Shown: one piece after another, positions 7,204-13,896 of the stretch | Layout: each line of letters begins with the position of its first letter | How positions within the stretch are numbered: the first letter of the stretch is position 1 | Source: Caldilineae bacterium | Lineage (GTDB): Bacteria; Chloroflexota; Anaerolineae; J102 | Direction: 5' to 3' | Length of the DNA: 13,896 nucleotides | Assembly (NCBI GenBank): GCA_003694905.1 | Contig: RFJM01000060.1 | Location: forward strand, 1 to 13,896 | The notes under the pieces: generated by a model | What the model was told of the DNA's origin: nothing | The model's database searches: none | The model's input: only the letters and a program-made list of their open reading frames with translations | Position numbers and translations under genes: made by a program

Positions 7204-7605
7204 ATGCCGATTTACGAGTACTACTGCTACGACTGTCGTCGCAAGGTGAGCCTCTTTTTCCGTACCATCACCGACGCCAGCAACGCCTCACCTGTGTGCC
7301 CTCAGTGTCAGGGGCAACGCCTGCGCCGACTTGTGTCTCGCGTCGCGCGCCTCCGTTCCGAGGATGAGCGTCTCGAAGCCCTGGCCGATCCCTCTACCTT
7401 TGCCGGGCTGGACGAGGAAGATCCCCGCGCCCTGGGTCGGCTCATGCGTCAGATGAGCAATGAGCTGGGGGAAGAGATCGACGATCCCGAGTTCAACGAA
7501 GTCATCGACCGTCTGGAGTCAGGACAATCGCCTGAGGAAATCGAAAAGGCTATGCCCTCCCTTGCCGAAGACGGCGGTGGCGATTTGGGGGACTACGACT
7601 TCTGA
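7204..7605 (+). CDS. FmdB-type zinc ribbon protein
   Basis: This 133-aa protein begins MPIYEYYCYDC and has two CxxC knuckles (C8/C11 and C32/C35), the FmdB/CxxC_CXXC_SSSS regulatory-protein zinc ribbon. The knuckles are followed by a basic stretch (RLRRLVSRVARLR) and a long acidic tail rich in Glu and Asp (residues about 55-133) with predicted helices (ALGRLMRQMSNEL and PEEIEKAMPSL). The family name comes from a formamidase operon, and most members have no defined role. Binding of nucleic acid or a protein partner is inference. The start ATG 7204 is fixed by GGAGGAG 9 bases upstream. Only 27 bases separate its stop from the alpha-glucosidase gene, so the two are likely cotranscribed, although a shared function is not evident. 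Confidence 0.85.
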   Translation: MPIYEYYCYDCRRKVSLFFRTITDASNASPVCPQCQGQRLRRLVSRVARLRSEDERLEALADPSTFAGLDEEDPRALGRLMRQMSNELGEEIDDPEFNEVIDRLESGQSPEEIEKAMPSLAEDGGGDLGDYDF

Positions 7606-7632
7606 GCGCCCAGACCGCCGATCAACACCCGC

Positions 7633-10128
7633 GTGAACGCCATGTTTGGCCAGATTCTTAGCACCCTCGCCATGCTGTGGGAGGGCGCCCGCCGCGTGGG
7701 GTTTGCACAGAGCGTACGAACCGTGCTCTATCGGCCGCGGCGGGTGTGGTACCAGACCCGTTATCGCAGCGCCTTGACTCCCATCCCCACCCCTTTGCAG
7801 AACACCACCGCAGCCGGCAACGGGCTTCTGACTGTGGGCGACGTGCAGCAAGTCCATCGCACCGAGCGAGGCCTTGCCCTGCACTGTACCCATGGCTATT
7901 GCACCATCGAAGCCATCTCGCCCGAGATCGTTCGCTTTCGTTTGGTCGCCGGCCCCCCCATGCCCGATTACTTTTCCTACGCCACGGTGCTCGAACCCAT
8001 TGCCACCACCGTTGAGATCACCGAAGCGACAGAGCATATCCGCCTGCAAACCCCCGGCTTCACCCTCGAGATCCGGCGTCATCCCTTCGGCTTGAGCTTC
8101 TTCGATCCCCAAGGCCGCCCGCTTATGGGACAAGTCGACACCGTCGGCTGGTGTTCCGACGGCGTCCTCTGGCAACAGCAGCTTCCGGAAGGCGTCCAAC
8201 TCTATGGCCTGGGCGAGCGGGCCTGCCTTATGGCCTGTCGCGGTCGGCACTTTCATCTCACGACCATGGACCCCGAAAGCTACCATTTCGGAGAAGATCC
8301 CCTCTACATCAACATCCCCTTCCTGGTTACACTCTACGGGGGATTGGCGACGGGTATGCTTTTCGATTCCACCTACACCGGGAACATCGATCTGGGCAAC
8401 CGGCGGCCTGATCATTTGCAATACACCAATACCGGCCCCGAACTGCGCGTCGACATCTGCGCCGGCCCAGACCTGACCGCGGTCATGGACCAGTACACGG
8501 CCCTCACCGGCCGCATGAACCTGCCCCCTATCTGGGCGCTCGGCTACCACCAGTCGCGCTGGAGTTACGAGACCGCGGAAATCGTAAGGGACATCGCGGA
8601 GCAATTCCGGCGGCGCCGCATCCCCTGCGATGCCATCCATTTCGACATCGACTACATGGACGGCTTCCGTTGCTTCACCTGGAATCGCCAGGCCTTCCCC
8701 GATCCGCCCGGTCTCATTGCCGAATTGCACAGCCAGGGCTTCAAAGCCGTGGGCATGATCGATCCCGGCATCAAGGTGGATCCCAATTACAGCGTGTGTG
8801 TCGACGGTATCGAGCAGGACGTTTTCTGCAAGCTACCCGACGGAACCCTGTTTCATGGTCCGGTATGGCCGGGGGAGTGCTACTTCCCCGATTTCACCAA
8901 CCCTCGCGTACGCAGATGGTGGGGTGAGCAATACCGCGGTCTTGTTGAAGACGGTTTCGATGGCTTCTGGAATGACATGAACGAGCCCACCATCTTCGGC
9001 GGCACCACTTTCCCAAGCGTCGTGCAGCACGATCTGGAAGGCCGCGGGGGAGACCATCGCGAGGCACACTCCGTCTACGGCATGCTCATGGCGCGGGCCA
9101 CCTTCGAGGGCCTCAACCGACTGCGCCCGAATCGGCGCAACTGGGTCTTTACCCGTTCCGGCTATGCCGGTATCCAGCGCTACGCCAGTTCCTGGACGGG
9201 TGACAATGTCAGCGAATGGGAACATCTGCGCCTCACCCCTGCCATGCTCATGAACCTGGGACTCTCGGGGCTCTCCTTCACCGGAGCCGATGTCGGCGGC
9301 TTCGCCGGCACCCCGACCCCCGAACTGTTCGCACGCTGGATCAGCATGGCCGCCTTCACCCCCTTCTATCGCACCCATACCGCCAAACATACCCCCCAAC
9401 AAGAGCCCTGGTCCTTCGGCAGCAAGGTGGAAGAAATCGCCCGTACCTACATCAACTGGCGTTATCGCCTGCTGCCCTACATTTATACTGCCTTCTGGCA
9501 GTGTAGTCAGACGGGCCTGCCCATCATGCGGCCTCTTGTGTTCGCCAATCCCGGCCATCCCGACTACCTTACCCTCGACGACCAGTGGTTCTTCGGCGAC
9601 CATCTTCTGGTTGCCCCCGTCCTCACCCCCCAAACAGACCAGCGACGCCTACACCTACCGCCAGGCCTCTGGTATGATTTCTGGAGCGATGAACCCATTC
9701 AGGGCGACCGGGTGATACGCCGTTCTGCCCCGCTCGACGTGGTCCCGCTCTATGTCCGAAGCGGCAGCGTCTTGCCGCTGGCTCCCCTGCAACAGTACTG
9801 CGGCGAGCACCCTACTTCTCCCCGCGAACTCCACCTCTATGCAGGCAGCGGCGTCAGCTTTCTCTACGAGGACGACGGCGAGACATTGGCCTACCGCCGA
9901 GGGGCCTATCACCTCACCCGTTTTCACCTGCAACAGGATGGACGGCGGCTCACCCTGACCCGCTCCGGCGAGGGTGACTATGTGCCCCCCTACCCACGGA
10001 TACGCCTCTACCTGCATGGAGTCCAGGCCGACTCCATTCGGGTCGACGAAACCGATGCGCAGCCCTTTGCCCAGGGTCTTGAACTCCCCCGCGCCGGGTG
10101 GGAGACCCTCTCATTTCTCCTGGCTTGA
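7633..10128 (+). CDS. Glycoside hydrolase family 31 alpha-glucosidase
   Basis: This 831-aa protein has the full GH31 layout: an N-terminal beta-sandwich (about 70-290) containing YGLGERA, then the (beta/alpha)8 barrel from about 297. FDIDYMDG (337-344) lies in the -1 subsite, the nucleophile is D448 in GFWNDMNEP, the acid/base is D524 in SWTGDN, and GADVGGF (551-557) follows. C-terminal beta domains (about 650-831) include APVL, the GLWYDFWSDE loop and LYEDDGE. The enzyme releases alpha-glucose from the non-reducing end of oligosaccharides. Related members cleave other alpha-glycosides, so the substrate is open. No signal peptide or lipobox is visible, hence a cytoplasmic enzyme. The residues before the sandwich (about 1-55, with basic RPRRVWYQTRYRS) are an extension of unknown role. 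The start is GTG 7633. ATG 7642 is equally possible, as neither has a Shine-Dalgarno. Confidence 0.93.
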   Translation: MNAMFGQILSTLAMLWEGARRVGFAQSVRTVLYRPRRVWYQTRYRSALTPIPTPLQNTTAAGNGLLTVGDVQQVHRTERGLALHCTHGYCTIEAISPEIVRFRLVAGPPMPDYFSYATVLEPIATTVEITEATEHIRLQTPGFTLEIRRHPFGLSFFDPQGRPLMGQVDTVGWCSDGVLWQQQLPEGVQLYGLGERACLMACRGRHFHLTTMDPESYHFGEDPLYINIPFLVTLYGGLATGMLFDSTYTGNIDLGNRRPDHLQYTNTGPELRVDICAGPDLTAVMDQYTALTGRMNLPPIWALGYHQSRWSYETAEIVRDIAEQFRRRRIPCDAIHFDIDYMDGFRCFTWNRQAFPDPPGLIAELHSQGFKAVGMIDPGIKVDPNYSVCVDGIEQDVFCKLPDGTLFHGPVWPGECYFPDFTNPRVRRWWGEQYRGLVEDGFDGFWNDMNEPTIFGGTTFPSVVQHDLEGRGGDHREAHSVYGMLMARATFEGLNRLRPNRRNWVFTRSGYAGIQRYASSWTGDNVSEWEHLRLTPAMLMNLGLSGLSFTGADVGGFAGTPTPELFARWISMAAFTPFYRTHTAKHTPQQEPWSFGSKVEEIARTYINWRYRLLPYIYTAFWQCSQTGLPIMRPLVFANPGHPDYLTLDDQWFFGDHLLVAPVLTPQTDQRRLHLPPGLWYDFWSDEPIQGDRVIRRSAPLDVVPLYVRSGSVLPLAPLQQYCGEHPTSPRELHLYAGSGVSFLYEDDGETLAYRRGAYHLTRFHLQQDGRRLTLTRSGEGDYVPPYPRIRLYLHGVQADSIRVDETDAQPFAQGLELPRAGWETLSFLLA

Positions 10129-10135
10129 TCAGGAT

Positions 10136-10164
10136 TTGATCTCTCGGCGATTATCTGTTACAAA
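10136..10164 (+). promoter_or_regulatory. Promoter of the ferredoxin gene
   Basis: TTGATC (10136-10141) and TACAAA (10159-10164) are separated by exactly 17 bases, and TGT precedes the -10 (extended -10). The start site would be near 10171, giving a leader of about 98 bases. AAAGGAG shortly before the ATG at 10269 is the ribosome binding site. The promoter begins 8 bases after the alpha-glucosidase stop, so the ferredoxin is likely a separate unit. Confidence 0.55.
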
Positions 10165-10268
10165 TTCTCCAACTTGTTCCGTCGCCCAGACACTTCAGTT
10201 CTCAACAATCTGCCTCTGACCCGTGAGCAACGACGATCACGAGTTGAAGGCAAAAGGAGAGTAAGCAC

Positions 10269-10619
10269 ATGACTCACATTATCACCGCCCTATGTCTAAG
10301 AGACGGCGCTTGCGTTGAAGTGTGTCCTGTCGAGTGCATTGTACCGGGCTTCCCCGAAAGCGAATGGCCCTGGTACTTCATCGATCCGGACACCTGTATC
10401 GATTGCGGCGCTTGTGTGCCTGAGTGCCCCTACGAGGCTATTTTCCCCGAAGAGGACGTGCCGGACGACTACGAGATGCCGGCAGGTGTCGAGTACGTCC
10501 CCTGGAGTACCAAAGAACGTGTCACGGCCTCCGGCGGCGAAGTCGTTGATCTGACCGATGCCATCCAGGCCAACTACGACTTCTTCTCCGAAGGTCCGGG
10601 CTACGACGCCCTCGAGTGA
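10269..10619 (+). CDS. Seven-iron-type ferredoxin, [3Fe-4S]/[4Fe-4S]
   Basis: This 116-aa protein has two cluster motifs. The first contains C9, C15, C19 and C23 (ALCLRDGACVEVCPVEC), the second C43, C46, C49 and C53 (CIDCGACVPEC). In the first motif the second Cys of a normal CxxCxxC is missing, as in Azotobacter FdI. By that comparison C9, C15 and C53 would hold a [3Fe-4S] cluster and C19, C43, C46 and C49 a [4Fe-4S] cluster. After the core there is an acidic extension of about 55 residues ending YDALE. It is a soluble electron carrier, and no partner oxidoreductase is adjacent. The ATG at 10269 has AAAGGAG upstream. The gene has its own promoter and converges with the minus-strand cluster on a shared hairpin. 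Confidence 0.9.
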   Translation: MTHIITALCLRDGACVEVCPVECIVPGFPESEWPWYFIDPDTCIDCGACVPECPYEAIFPEEDVPDDYEMPAGVEYVPWSTKERVTASGGEVVDLTDAIQANYDFFSEGPGYDALE

Positions 10620-10683
10620 CGTCTGGTGCATCGACCGGCTCCAGCATGATCCGGCTCTTTCGCCAAAGTAATAATCAGAAAAA

Positions 10684-10710
10684 GCCCCCTGTGTGTAAAG
10701 CACAGGGGGC
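10684..10710 (-). terminator. Intrinsic terminator between convergent genes
   Basis: Arms gccccctgtg (10684-10693) and cacagggggc (10701-10710) form a perfect 10-bp stem with a 7-base loop. On the minus strand it is followed directly by TTTTT and lies 9 bases after the stop of the amidohydrolase-fusion gene. For the plus-strand ferredoxin transcript, the run after the stem (atactttatc) is only weakly U-rich, so it may work less well in that direction. Confidence 0.88.
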
Positions 10711-10719
10711 ATACTTTAT

Positions 10720-12108
10720 CTATAGCGCCATAGCGGCACGCAGCCGGATGCGACGGGCTCGAGGGATGCCTTCGAGTAGCGCGGCCACAGGGATGCAGTG
10801 CTGCTCTTTATCTTTTCTGAGGAACTCGCGCTCCTCATTTCTGAACCAGACGGCCAACGCCGAGAGGGGCAGACAGACCATCTGATCGCCCGGCAACCAG
10901 ACCACAAACAGCCAATGGGCCTTGCTGCGGAGAAAGTCCGGCTTCCCCCCTGACAACTGCGGGAATCTATCATGCCAGATCAGCGTCTCTTCATCCCCGT
11001 GTTCCATGACATCCACCGCGATAGTCAGACGTTCTTCCTTCTCCTCTCTTCGGATTCGCCAGCGGAGGTCGATACCTTGTCGGCCATAGGCGGGATCTCC
11101 AGCCAGATACTGGACCTCGACGGTTTCCGGGCGGCGCATTAGGAAGGCAACAACCCGTGCCACTGCCATGCGCCACGCCGTCGGGCGAGCTCCAGCAGCC
11201 GACCTCGCCGCAGACGCTCCCACATGTCCTGGTGGGTTGGCCGGAACCACGAACCTTCCGCCCACCATTACCCATGCCACCCGACCCCACCGTGTCCACC
11301 CTACCAGGTCGGCATCCATGCCGGCAGCTATGCGGCCACAGGGTAGCCCCAACAACTTGGCAGGTGTCTCCGTCGCGGCCACAAGACAGGTTACAAAAAC
11401 ATCCGGAGCTTCCCTGCGTAACTCTGCCAAAGCCTGCGGGCTAAGAGACGCGTCCACACCACTCACCAGACAGCAGGAAGAGGGAACTTCCACCGCTGCT
11501 CCGGCACGCCCTGCCGGGAGCAGTCTGATCGGGCCGGACCCGCGATCATCGGTTGTCAGACCCTCCAGGTGGGCCTGCCTCCGGCCCGATTCTCCAACCC
11601 TACCGGACATCTCGCCCCTTTCTGCCAGCCTTATCCCCTCGGCGCGGGCTGCTTCGAGGATCTGGGCCGGTGTGGCCGGCTCCGCACTCAGCATTCGGAT
11701 CACATGGCGACCCTGCCGAAGCAGCGGCAGCCATTCCTGCACCTGTGCGCCCTCCTCGGCCAGGTGGACATGCAATCCCAAATAGCGCGCACCTCCCAAG
11801 ACACGGGGTTTCACCGCCGCGATCTTGCGCAAACGTTCCCGATCCGCCGCGGTGCACACATCCAGCCAAGTGAGGTAGCCCGTCACACCGGCCTCAGCGG
11901 TAGGGCCGGAAGGTCGCCGCGCCAGGTCAATGAACCCCGGCGTGACATAGCCTTCCTCCAGGTCGAGGAGGAGAGTGTCCGGGGGCAGGGCGATGGTCGG
12001 GCTGGATCCCACCGCCCGTACCACCCGACCCTGTATCAGAACCAGACCCTCTTCCAGGCACTGTCGTGGTGTATAGACGGTGCAATTGACGAGGGCGAGG
12101 GGTCGCAT
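10720..12108 (-). CDS. Degenerate amidohydrolase (NagA-like) fused to an unknown C-terminal domain
   Basis: This 462-aa protein has the amidohydrolase framework. The N-terminal beta-sandwich strand LALVNCTVYTPRQCLEEGLV leads into VTPGFIDL (55-62), and the closing sandwich has TPAKLLGLPCGRIAAGMDADL (248-268) and VMVGGRFV. The middle resembles N-acetylglucosamine-6-phosphate deacetylase in LGLHVHLAEEG (110-120). The metal site looks lost: HxH after PGFIDL is replaced by ARR, the LEGP glutamate is absent, and no GH(T/S)xA-like histidine segment is present. A pseudoenzyme or regulator is more likely than a deacetylase. From about residue 311 a separate ~150-residue domain follows (IDLRWRI 346-352, LTIAVDVMEHGDE 362-374, ADFL-like PDFLRSKAHWLFVVWL, then LPLSALAVWF) that I do not recognise. 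An open frame runs 46 codons further upstream into the previous gene. ATG 12108 is preferred, 32 bases after the DUF2085 stop. No Shine-Dalgarno is clear. Confidence 0.65.
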   Translation of the reverse strand: MRPLALVNCTVYTPRQCLEEGLVLIQGRVVRAVGSSPTIALPPDTLLLDLEEGYVTPGFIDLARRPSGPTAEAGVTGYLTWLDVCTAADRERLRKIAAVKPRVLGGARYLGLHVHLAEEGAQVQEWLPLLRQGRHVIRMLSAEPATPAQILEAARAEGIRLAERGEMSGRVGESGRRQAHLEGLTTDDRGSGPIRLLPAGRAGAAVEVPSSCCLVSGVDASLSPQALAELRREAPDVFVTCLVAATETPAKLLGLPCGRIAAGMDADLVGWTRWGRVAWVMVGGRFVVPANPPGHVGASAARSAAGARPTAWRMAVARVVAFLMRRPETVEVQYLAGDPAYGRQGIDLRWRIRREEKEERLTIAVDVMEHGDEETLIWHDRFPQLSGGKPDFLRSKAHWLFVVWLPGDQMVCLPLSALAVWFRNEEREFLRKDKEQHCIPVAALLEGIPRARRIRLRAAMAL

Positions 12109-12140
12109 CGCCGGCAGGTGCAGGGCTAGCTCGTGACCGG

Positions 12141-12863
12141 TTACCGCTCCAGGGCTCTGTCGATGTAGGGAAAGGCAAATCCGATCAGTCCCAACGCGCC
12201 CAAGAGACCGGTCACAAGTCGTGCAATACTGTTGAACGAGCCCCACTGGTCGCCCTGATAGAACTCCGGCGCAAAAGCATGATGGGTCAGGGCAGCCAGC
12301 CAGGCATTACTCTCGCGAAAACCTGTCCGCAGTCCGCCCAGATCACTGAGCATGTGGGTGCCGCCGTCCAGCGCCAGCGGAAGCATCAGCAAGATCGCCA
12401 CCGTCAGGCTGAACCCCCGCCAGCGCTTGCGCACCACCGCGTACACCACCCCGACCAAGAACCATCCGCCGTAGAAGCTCACCATGCGGTCCGACCAGGC
12501 CAGTTTCCAGCCCATCGTCTCATTGCCGATGAAGGCCCGCATCTTCAGAGGAATCATGTACTCGTAGTTGCCCTGTATAGCGTAGACGATGTCCTGGTAG
12601 GAGTAGGTGAACTGTTTGCCGAACAGAAACCAGGATCGCTGAGGCAACTGGTGGCAAAAGAATACATATATCGTATAGATCACCTTTGCCGGCAATGTCC
12701 ACCCCCAGTGCATGAACACCGGAGCCAGCCAGGGCAGGAGATTCCACAGCCCCAGAAATCCCAGGGCGATCAGCAACCAGTGCGCGATCATCCACTCGGC
12801 CAGACGATTGACCAGCCGGGCGAAGATGTCGGCTGCGGATTGGGGCGATGTTCTTTCGATCAT
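12141..12863 (-). CDS. DUF2085 family integral membrane protein
   Basis: This 240-aa protein shows hydrophobic segments at about 29-50, 57-70, 127-145, 150-166 and 213-232. It carries the DUF2085 signatures FFCHQLPQRSWFLFG (68-82), YGGWFLVGVV where the family has a Tyr/Gly-rich second helix, and ALDGGTHMLSDLGGLRTGFRESNAW (164-188), corresponding to the 'DG..Q......N..R..TG' segment. The function of the family is unknown. The usual Cys/Arg/Asp motif before the second helix is here AWSDRM, with the second Cys absent. It lies between a CDP-alcohol phosphatidyltransferase and an amidohydrolase-like fusion, which hints at envelope or lipid work but does not prove it. The ATG at 12863 is 6 bases after a -10 box, so a leaderless message is likely. 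Confidence 0.8.
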   Translation of the reverse strand: MIERTSPQSAADIFARLVNRLAEWMIAHWLLIALGFLGLWNLLPWLAPVFMHWGWTLPAKVIYTIYVFFCHQLPQRSWFLFGKQFTYSYQDIVYAIQGNYEYMIPLKMRAFIGNETMGWKLAWSDRMVSFYGGWFLVGVVYAVVRKRWRGFSLTVAILLMLPLALDGGTHMLSDLGGLRTGFRESNAWLAALTHHAFAPEFYQGDQWGSFNSIARLVTGLLGALGLIGFAFPYIDRALER

Positions 12864-12869
12864 GCAGAC

Positions 12870-12878
12870 AGTATAACA
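12870..12878 (-). promoter_or_regulatory. Extended -10 of the DUF2085 gene, probably leaderless
   Basis: The minus strand reads TGT then TATACT (12870-12875), six bases (gtctgc), then the ATG at 12863. The -10 has five of six consensus bases plus the TGn extension. The best -35 (CTTTCA, 18 bases upstream) is poor. The predicted start site falls on the start codon and no Shine-Dalgarno is present. The promoter lies between the stop of the CDP-alcohol phosphatidyltransferase gene and this one. Confidence 0.55.
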
Positions 12879-12932
12879 GCGCCCGGCCGCTCCTGAAAGT
12901 AACTGGAATTGCCGAGCGCTGCAGGCGGATCT

Positions 12933-13469
12933 TCACGTATCCTGGTGTTGGCGCAGATTTCTGATCGCCGTGAAGAAGTCGGGCAGATGCTCGCTCCAGA
13001 AGCGTTTGCGGCGGATGAACAGGATGATTGCCAGGTAACCCAGGTACATGCGACCGGCGGCCGGCTCATATCGCCATGCGATCCAGAACAGGATGACATA
13101 GGGGATGACGTAGAACGGCCAGGCCAGCACATGGGACCGCCCCAGCCAGATGGCCGTAATCAGGGCAGCCAACGCCAGCCCTATCAGCGGGGGCAGGTAG
13201 TCACTGAAGGATAGGTAACCCGTCACGCCCAGGGACACAGAGAGATCCGCTTCCGCATCGTGCGTGCCGATTCGGCTCGTGGAATCCGCAGGAGCTCGCC
13301 TCGCCGCCATGCCGTCGAGCAGGTCGGTGAACCAGGCCAGTAAGAGCACGGCTACCGCGAGCGAGAGCCCCTCAGCACCGAGTGCCCACCCTATCCAGAC
13401 CATGACCAGACTGAACAGAATGCGAACAAGTGTGAGGAGGTCAGCCAGCGTACGCATGTAGGGAGACAT
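12933..13469 (-). CDS. CDP-alcohol phosphatidyltransferase family protein
   Basis: This 178-aa membrane enzyme transfers a phosphatidyl (or similar) group from a CDP-activated lipid to an alcohol acceptor. It has the family motif: D49, D52, G53, A56 and R57 in FTDLLDGMAARR, then G68, D71 and D75 in RIGTHDAEAD, the four Asp binding two metal ions. The hydrophobic segments (about 15-32, 35-48, 84-103, 115-132 and 142-152) fit the usual six-helix fold. The stretch between A56-R57 and D71 is longer and more hydrophilic than usual and the last motif reads HDAEAD rather than LDPxADK. So the acceptor (glycerol-3-phosphate, inositol phosphate or other) cannot be named. The ATG at 13469 has a strong AGGAGGT site 6 bases upstream. 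It is the first gene of a cluster with DUF2085 and the amidohydrolase fusion, though DUF2085 also has its own promoter. Confidence 0.85.
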   Translation of the reverse strand: MSPYMRTLADLLTLVRILFSLVMVWIGWALGAEGLSLAVAVLLLAWFTDLLDGMAARRAPADSTSRIGTHDAEADLSVSLGVTGYLSFSDYLPPLIGLALAALITAIWLGRSHVLAWPFYVIPYVILFWIAWRYEPAAGRMYLGYLAIILFIRRKRFWSEHLPDFFTAIRNLRQHQDT

Positions 13470-13472
13470 GAT

Positions 13473-13504
13473 GCTACCTCCTGTAGCAGCACGATACGTG
13501 CTAC
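13473..13504 (-). promoter_or_regulatory. Leader hairpins around the Shine-Dalgarno of the phosphatidyltransferase gene
   Basis: On the minus strand GCTAC (13483-13487) and GTAGC (13473-13477) pair around the loop AGGAG, so the ribosome binding site is in a hairpin loop three bases before the ATG. Just upstream AGCACG (13497-13502) pairs with CGTGCT (13488-13493) around TAT. A GTAGC at 13500-13504 can also pair with the same GCTAC, making two mutually exclusive folds. Confidence 0.45.
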
Positions 13505-13551
13505 CTATTCAGTTCATGAGAACGGATGAAAAAGCGGATGATCTACAATAT

Positions 13552-13580
13552 AGTATACGAGAAACGGGGGCGGGATTCAA
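13552..13580 (-). promoter_or_regulatory. Promoter of the phosphatidyltransferase cluster
   Basis: The minus strand has TTGAAT (13575-13580), exactly 17 bases, then TATACT (13552-13557). The predicted start near 13545 gives a leader of about 76 bases that includes the hairpins over the Shine-Dalgarno. This is the best sigma70-like promoter in the window. Confidence 0.65.
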
Positions 13581-13644
13581 GCATAGTTGTCATATGGGTG
13601 CGTTTCAAAATAGGGGGAGCCGGTGCGCTAGACTGGCAAGGGGT

Positions 13645-13662
13645 GCGGGGGAGCGCCCCCGC
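13645..13662. repeat. 7-bp GC hairpin
   Basis: Arms gcggggg (13645-13651) and cccccgc (13656-13662) pair around agcg. It is similar in style to the aggggcg/cgcccct hairpin at 534-549 in the left spacer. No U tract follows on either strand, so it is not a typical terminator. Confidence 0.5.
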
Positions 13663-13727
13663 ATCCGCGGCGTCGGCCAACGAGACAGGCGGCCGAGGTT
13701 TAAGCTTCTCGGGCAGAGCTGCATGTG

Positions 13728-13749
13728 GGACAGGCTTTCCAGCCTGTCC
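13728..13749. repeat. Short perfect hairpin resembling a dispersed palindromic (REP-like) repeat
   Basis: Arms ggacaggct (13728-13736) and agcctgtcc (13741-13749) pair perfectly around ttcc. The unit preceded by gtg closely resembles, as I recall it, a palindrome that occurs many times between genes of various environmental bacteria. Only one copy is seen here, so the repeat status rests on memory. Confidence 0.5.
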
Positions 13750-13896
13750 GGATGCCGGCCCACGCCGCACGGCTTGGCAAGCTGAAACGGTCGTTAGTCG
13801 TCTGGTCGGGTCGGGCCGCCTCATTTCCGGGGGGCGCTGCCCGCTGTTGTGTCTACCTAAGGCAATCCCATGCGAATGTCCAGGTGACGCATACCC

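Larger units (their letters stand above)
13581..13896. other. Gene-free right end
   Basis: No convincing gene is visible. Open frames cross it, including one on the minus strand that is open to the window edge, but none shows a recognisable protein and codon content is Arg/Pro-rich. It contains two hairpins (13645-13662 and 13728-13749, listed separately) and GC-rich runs near 13828-13845. A gene may begin or end beyond the edge. Confidence 0.5.

Noticed and set aside
7519..8730. Minus-strand open frame of 403 codons
   Set aside because: It overlaps the FmdB-type and GH31 genes, both strongly supported, and has no recognisable domain.
12109..12246. Longer start of the amidohydrolase fusion at 12246
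   Set aside because: It would overlap the DUF2085 gene by over 100 bases, and the extra residues do not look like the family's start.
13543..13824. Minus-strand frame of 93 codons
   Set aside because: It contains the promoter of the phosphatidyltransferase gene and the REP-like hairpin, whose translation is a known source of spurious proteins.

Overview
The window is a compact, GC-rich bacterial chromosome segment with short intergenic gaps. The nature of the genes (short YacP-type NYN nuclease, monofunctional glutamate formimidoyltransferase, a very long PriA, an FmdB-type zinc ribbon, a ferredoxin with an acidic tail, and a 65-residue protein starting MAYAHTNSKG) looks like Chloroflexota, probably Anaerolineae-like. 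This is judged from memory of family sequences, not from a search. Almost everything is housekeeping or conserved hypothetical. There is no phage, transposase, CRISPR array, rRNA or tRNA that I can recognise.

Layout. The left edge holds the 5' part of gatC (minus strand, cut by the window). A 390-base gene-free, highly structured GC-rich spacer with an 18-bp perfect inverted repeat follows. Next comes a minus-strand operon transcribed M48 protease -> glutamate formimidoyltransferase -> YacP-like NYN nuclease (3149 down to 584), preceded by a strong hairpin terminator that ends the upstream small gene (65 aa, 3256-3453). Upstream of that lie priA and gmk (minus), transcribed gmk -> priA from a divergent promoter region at about 7092-7203. 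On the plus strand that region drives an FmdB-type zinc ribbon gene and a GH31 alpha-glucosidase. A separately promoted ferredoxin gene (10269-10619) follows. It converges on a minus-strand cluster transcribed CDP-alcohol phosphatidyltransferase -> DUF2085 membrane protein -> a 462-aa fusion of a degenerate amidohydrolase with an unknown C-terminal domain, ending at a perfect 10-bp stem terminator. The right 427 bases are gene-free and hold a good sigma70-type promoter and dispersed-repeat-like hairpins.

The most interesting signals are these. (1) Three genes (M48 protease, gmk, DUF2085) have an extended -10 box whose predicted transcription start falls on or beside the start codon, with no Shine-Dalgarno, which suggests leaderless mRNAs. 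(2) The NagA-like fusion protein has kept the amidohydrolase framework but lost the metal-binding His motifs, and carries an unrecognised domain. (3) The Shine-Dalgarno of the CDP-alcohol phosphatidyltransferase gene sits in the loop of a hairpin that competes with another stem. (4) There is the structured spacer at 320-560. I do not see a clearly new multi-gene system in this window.
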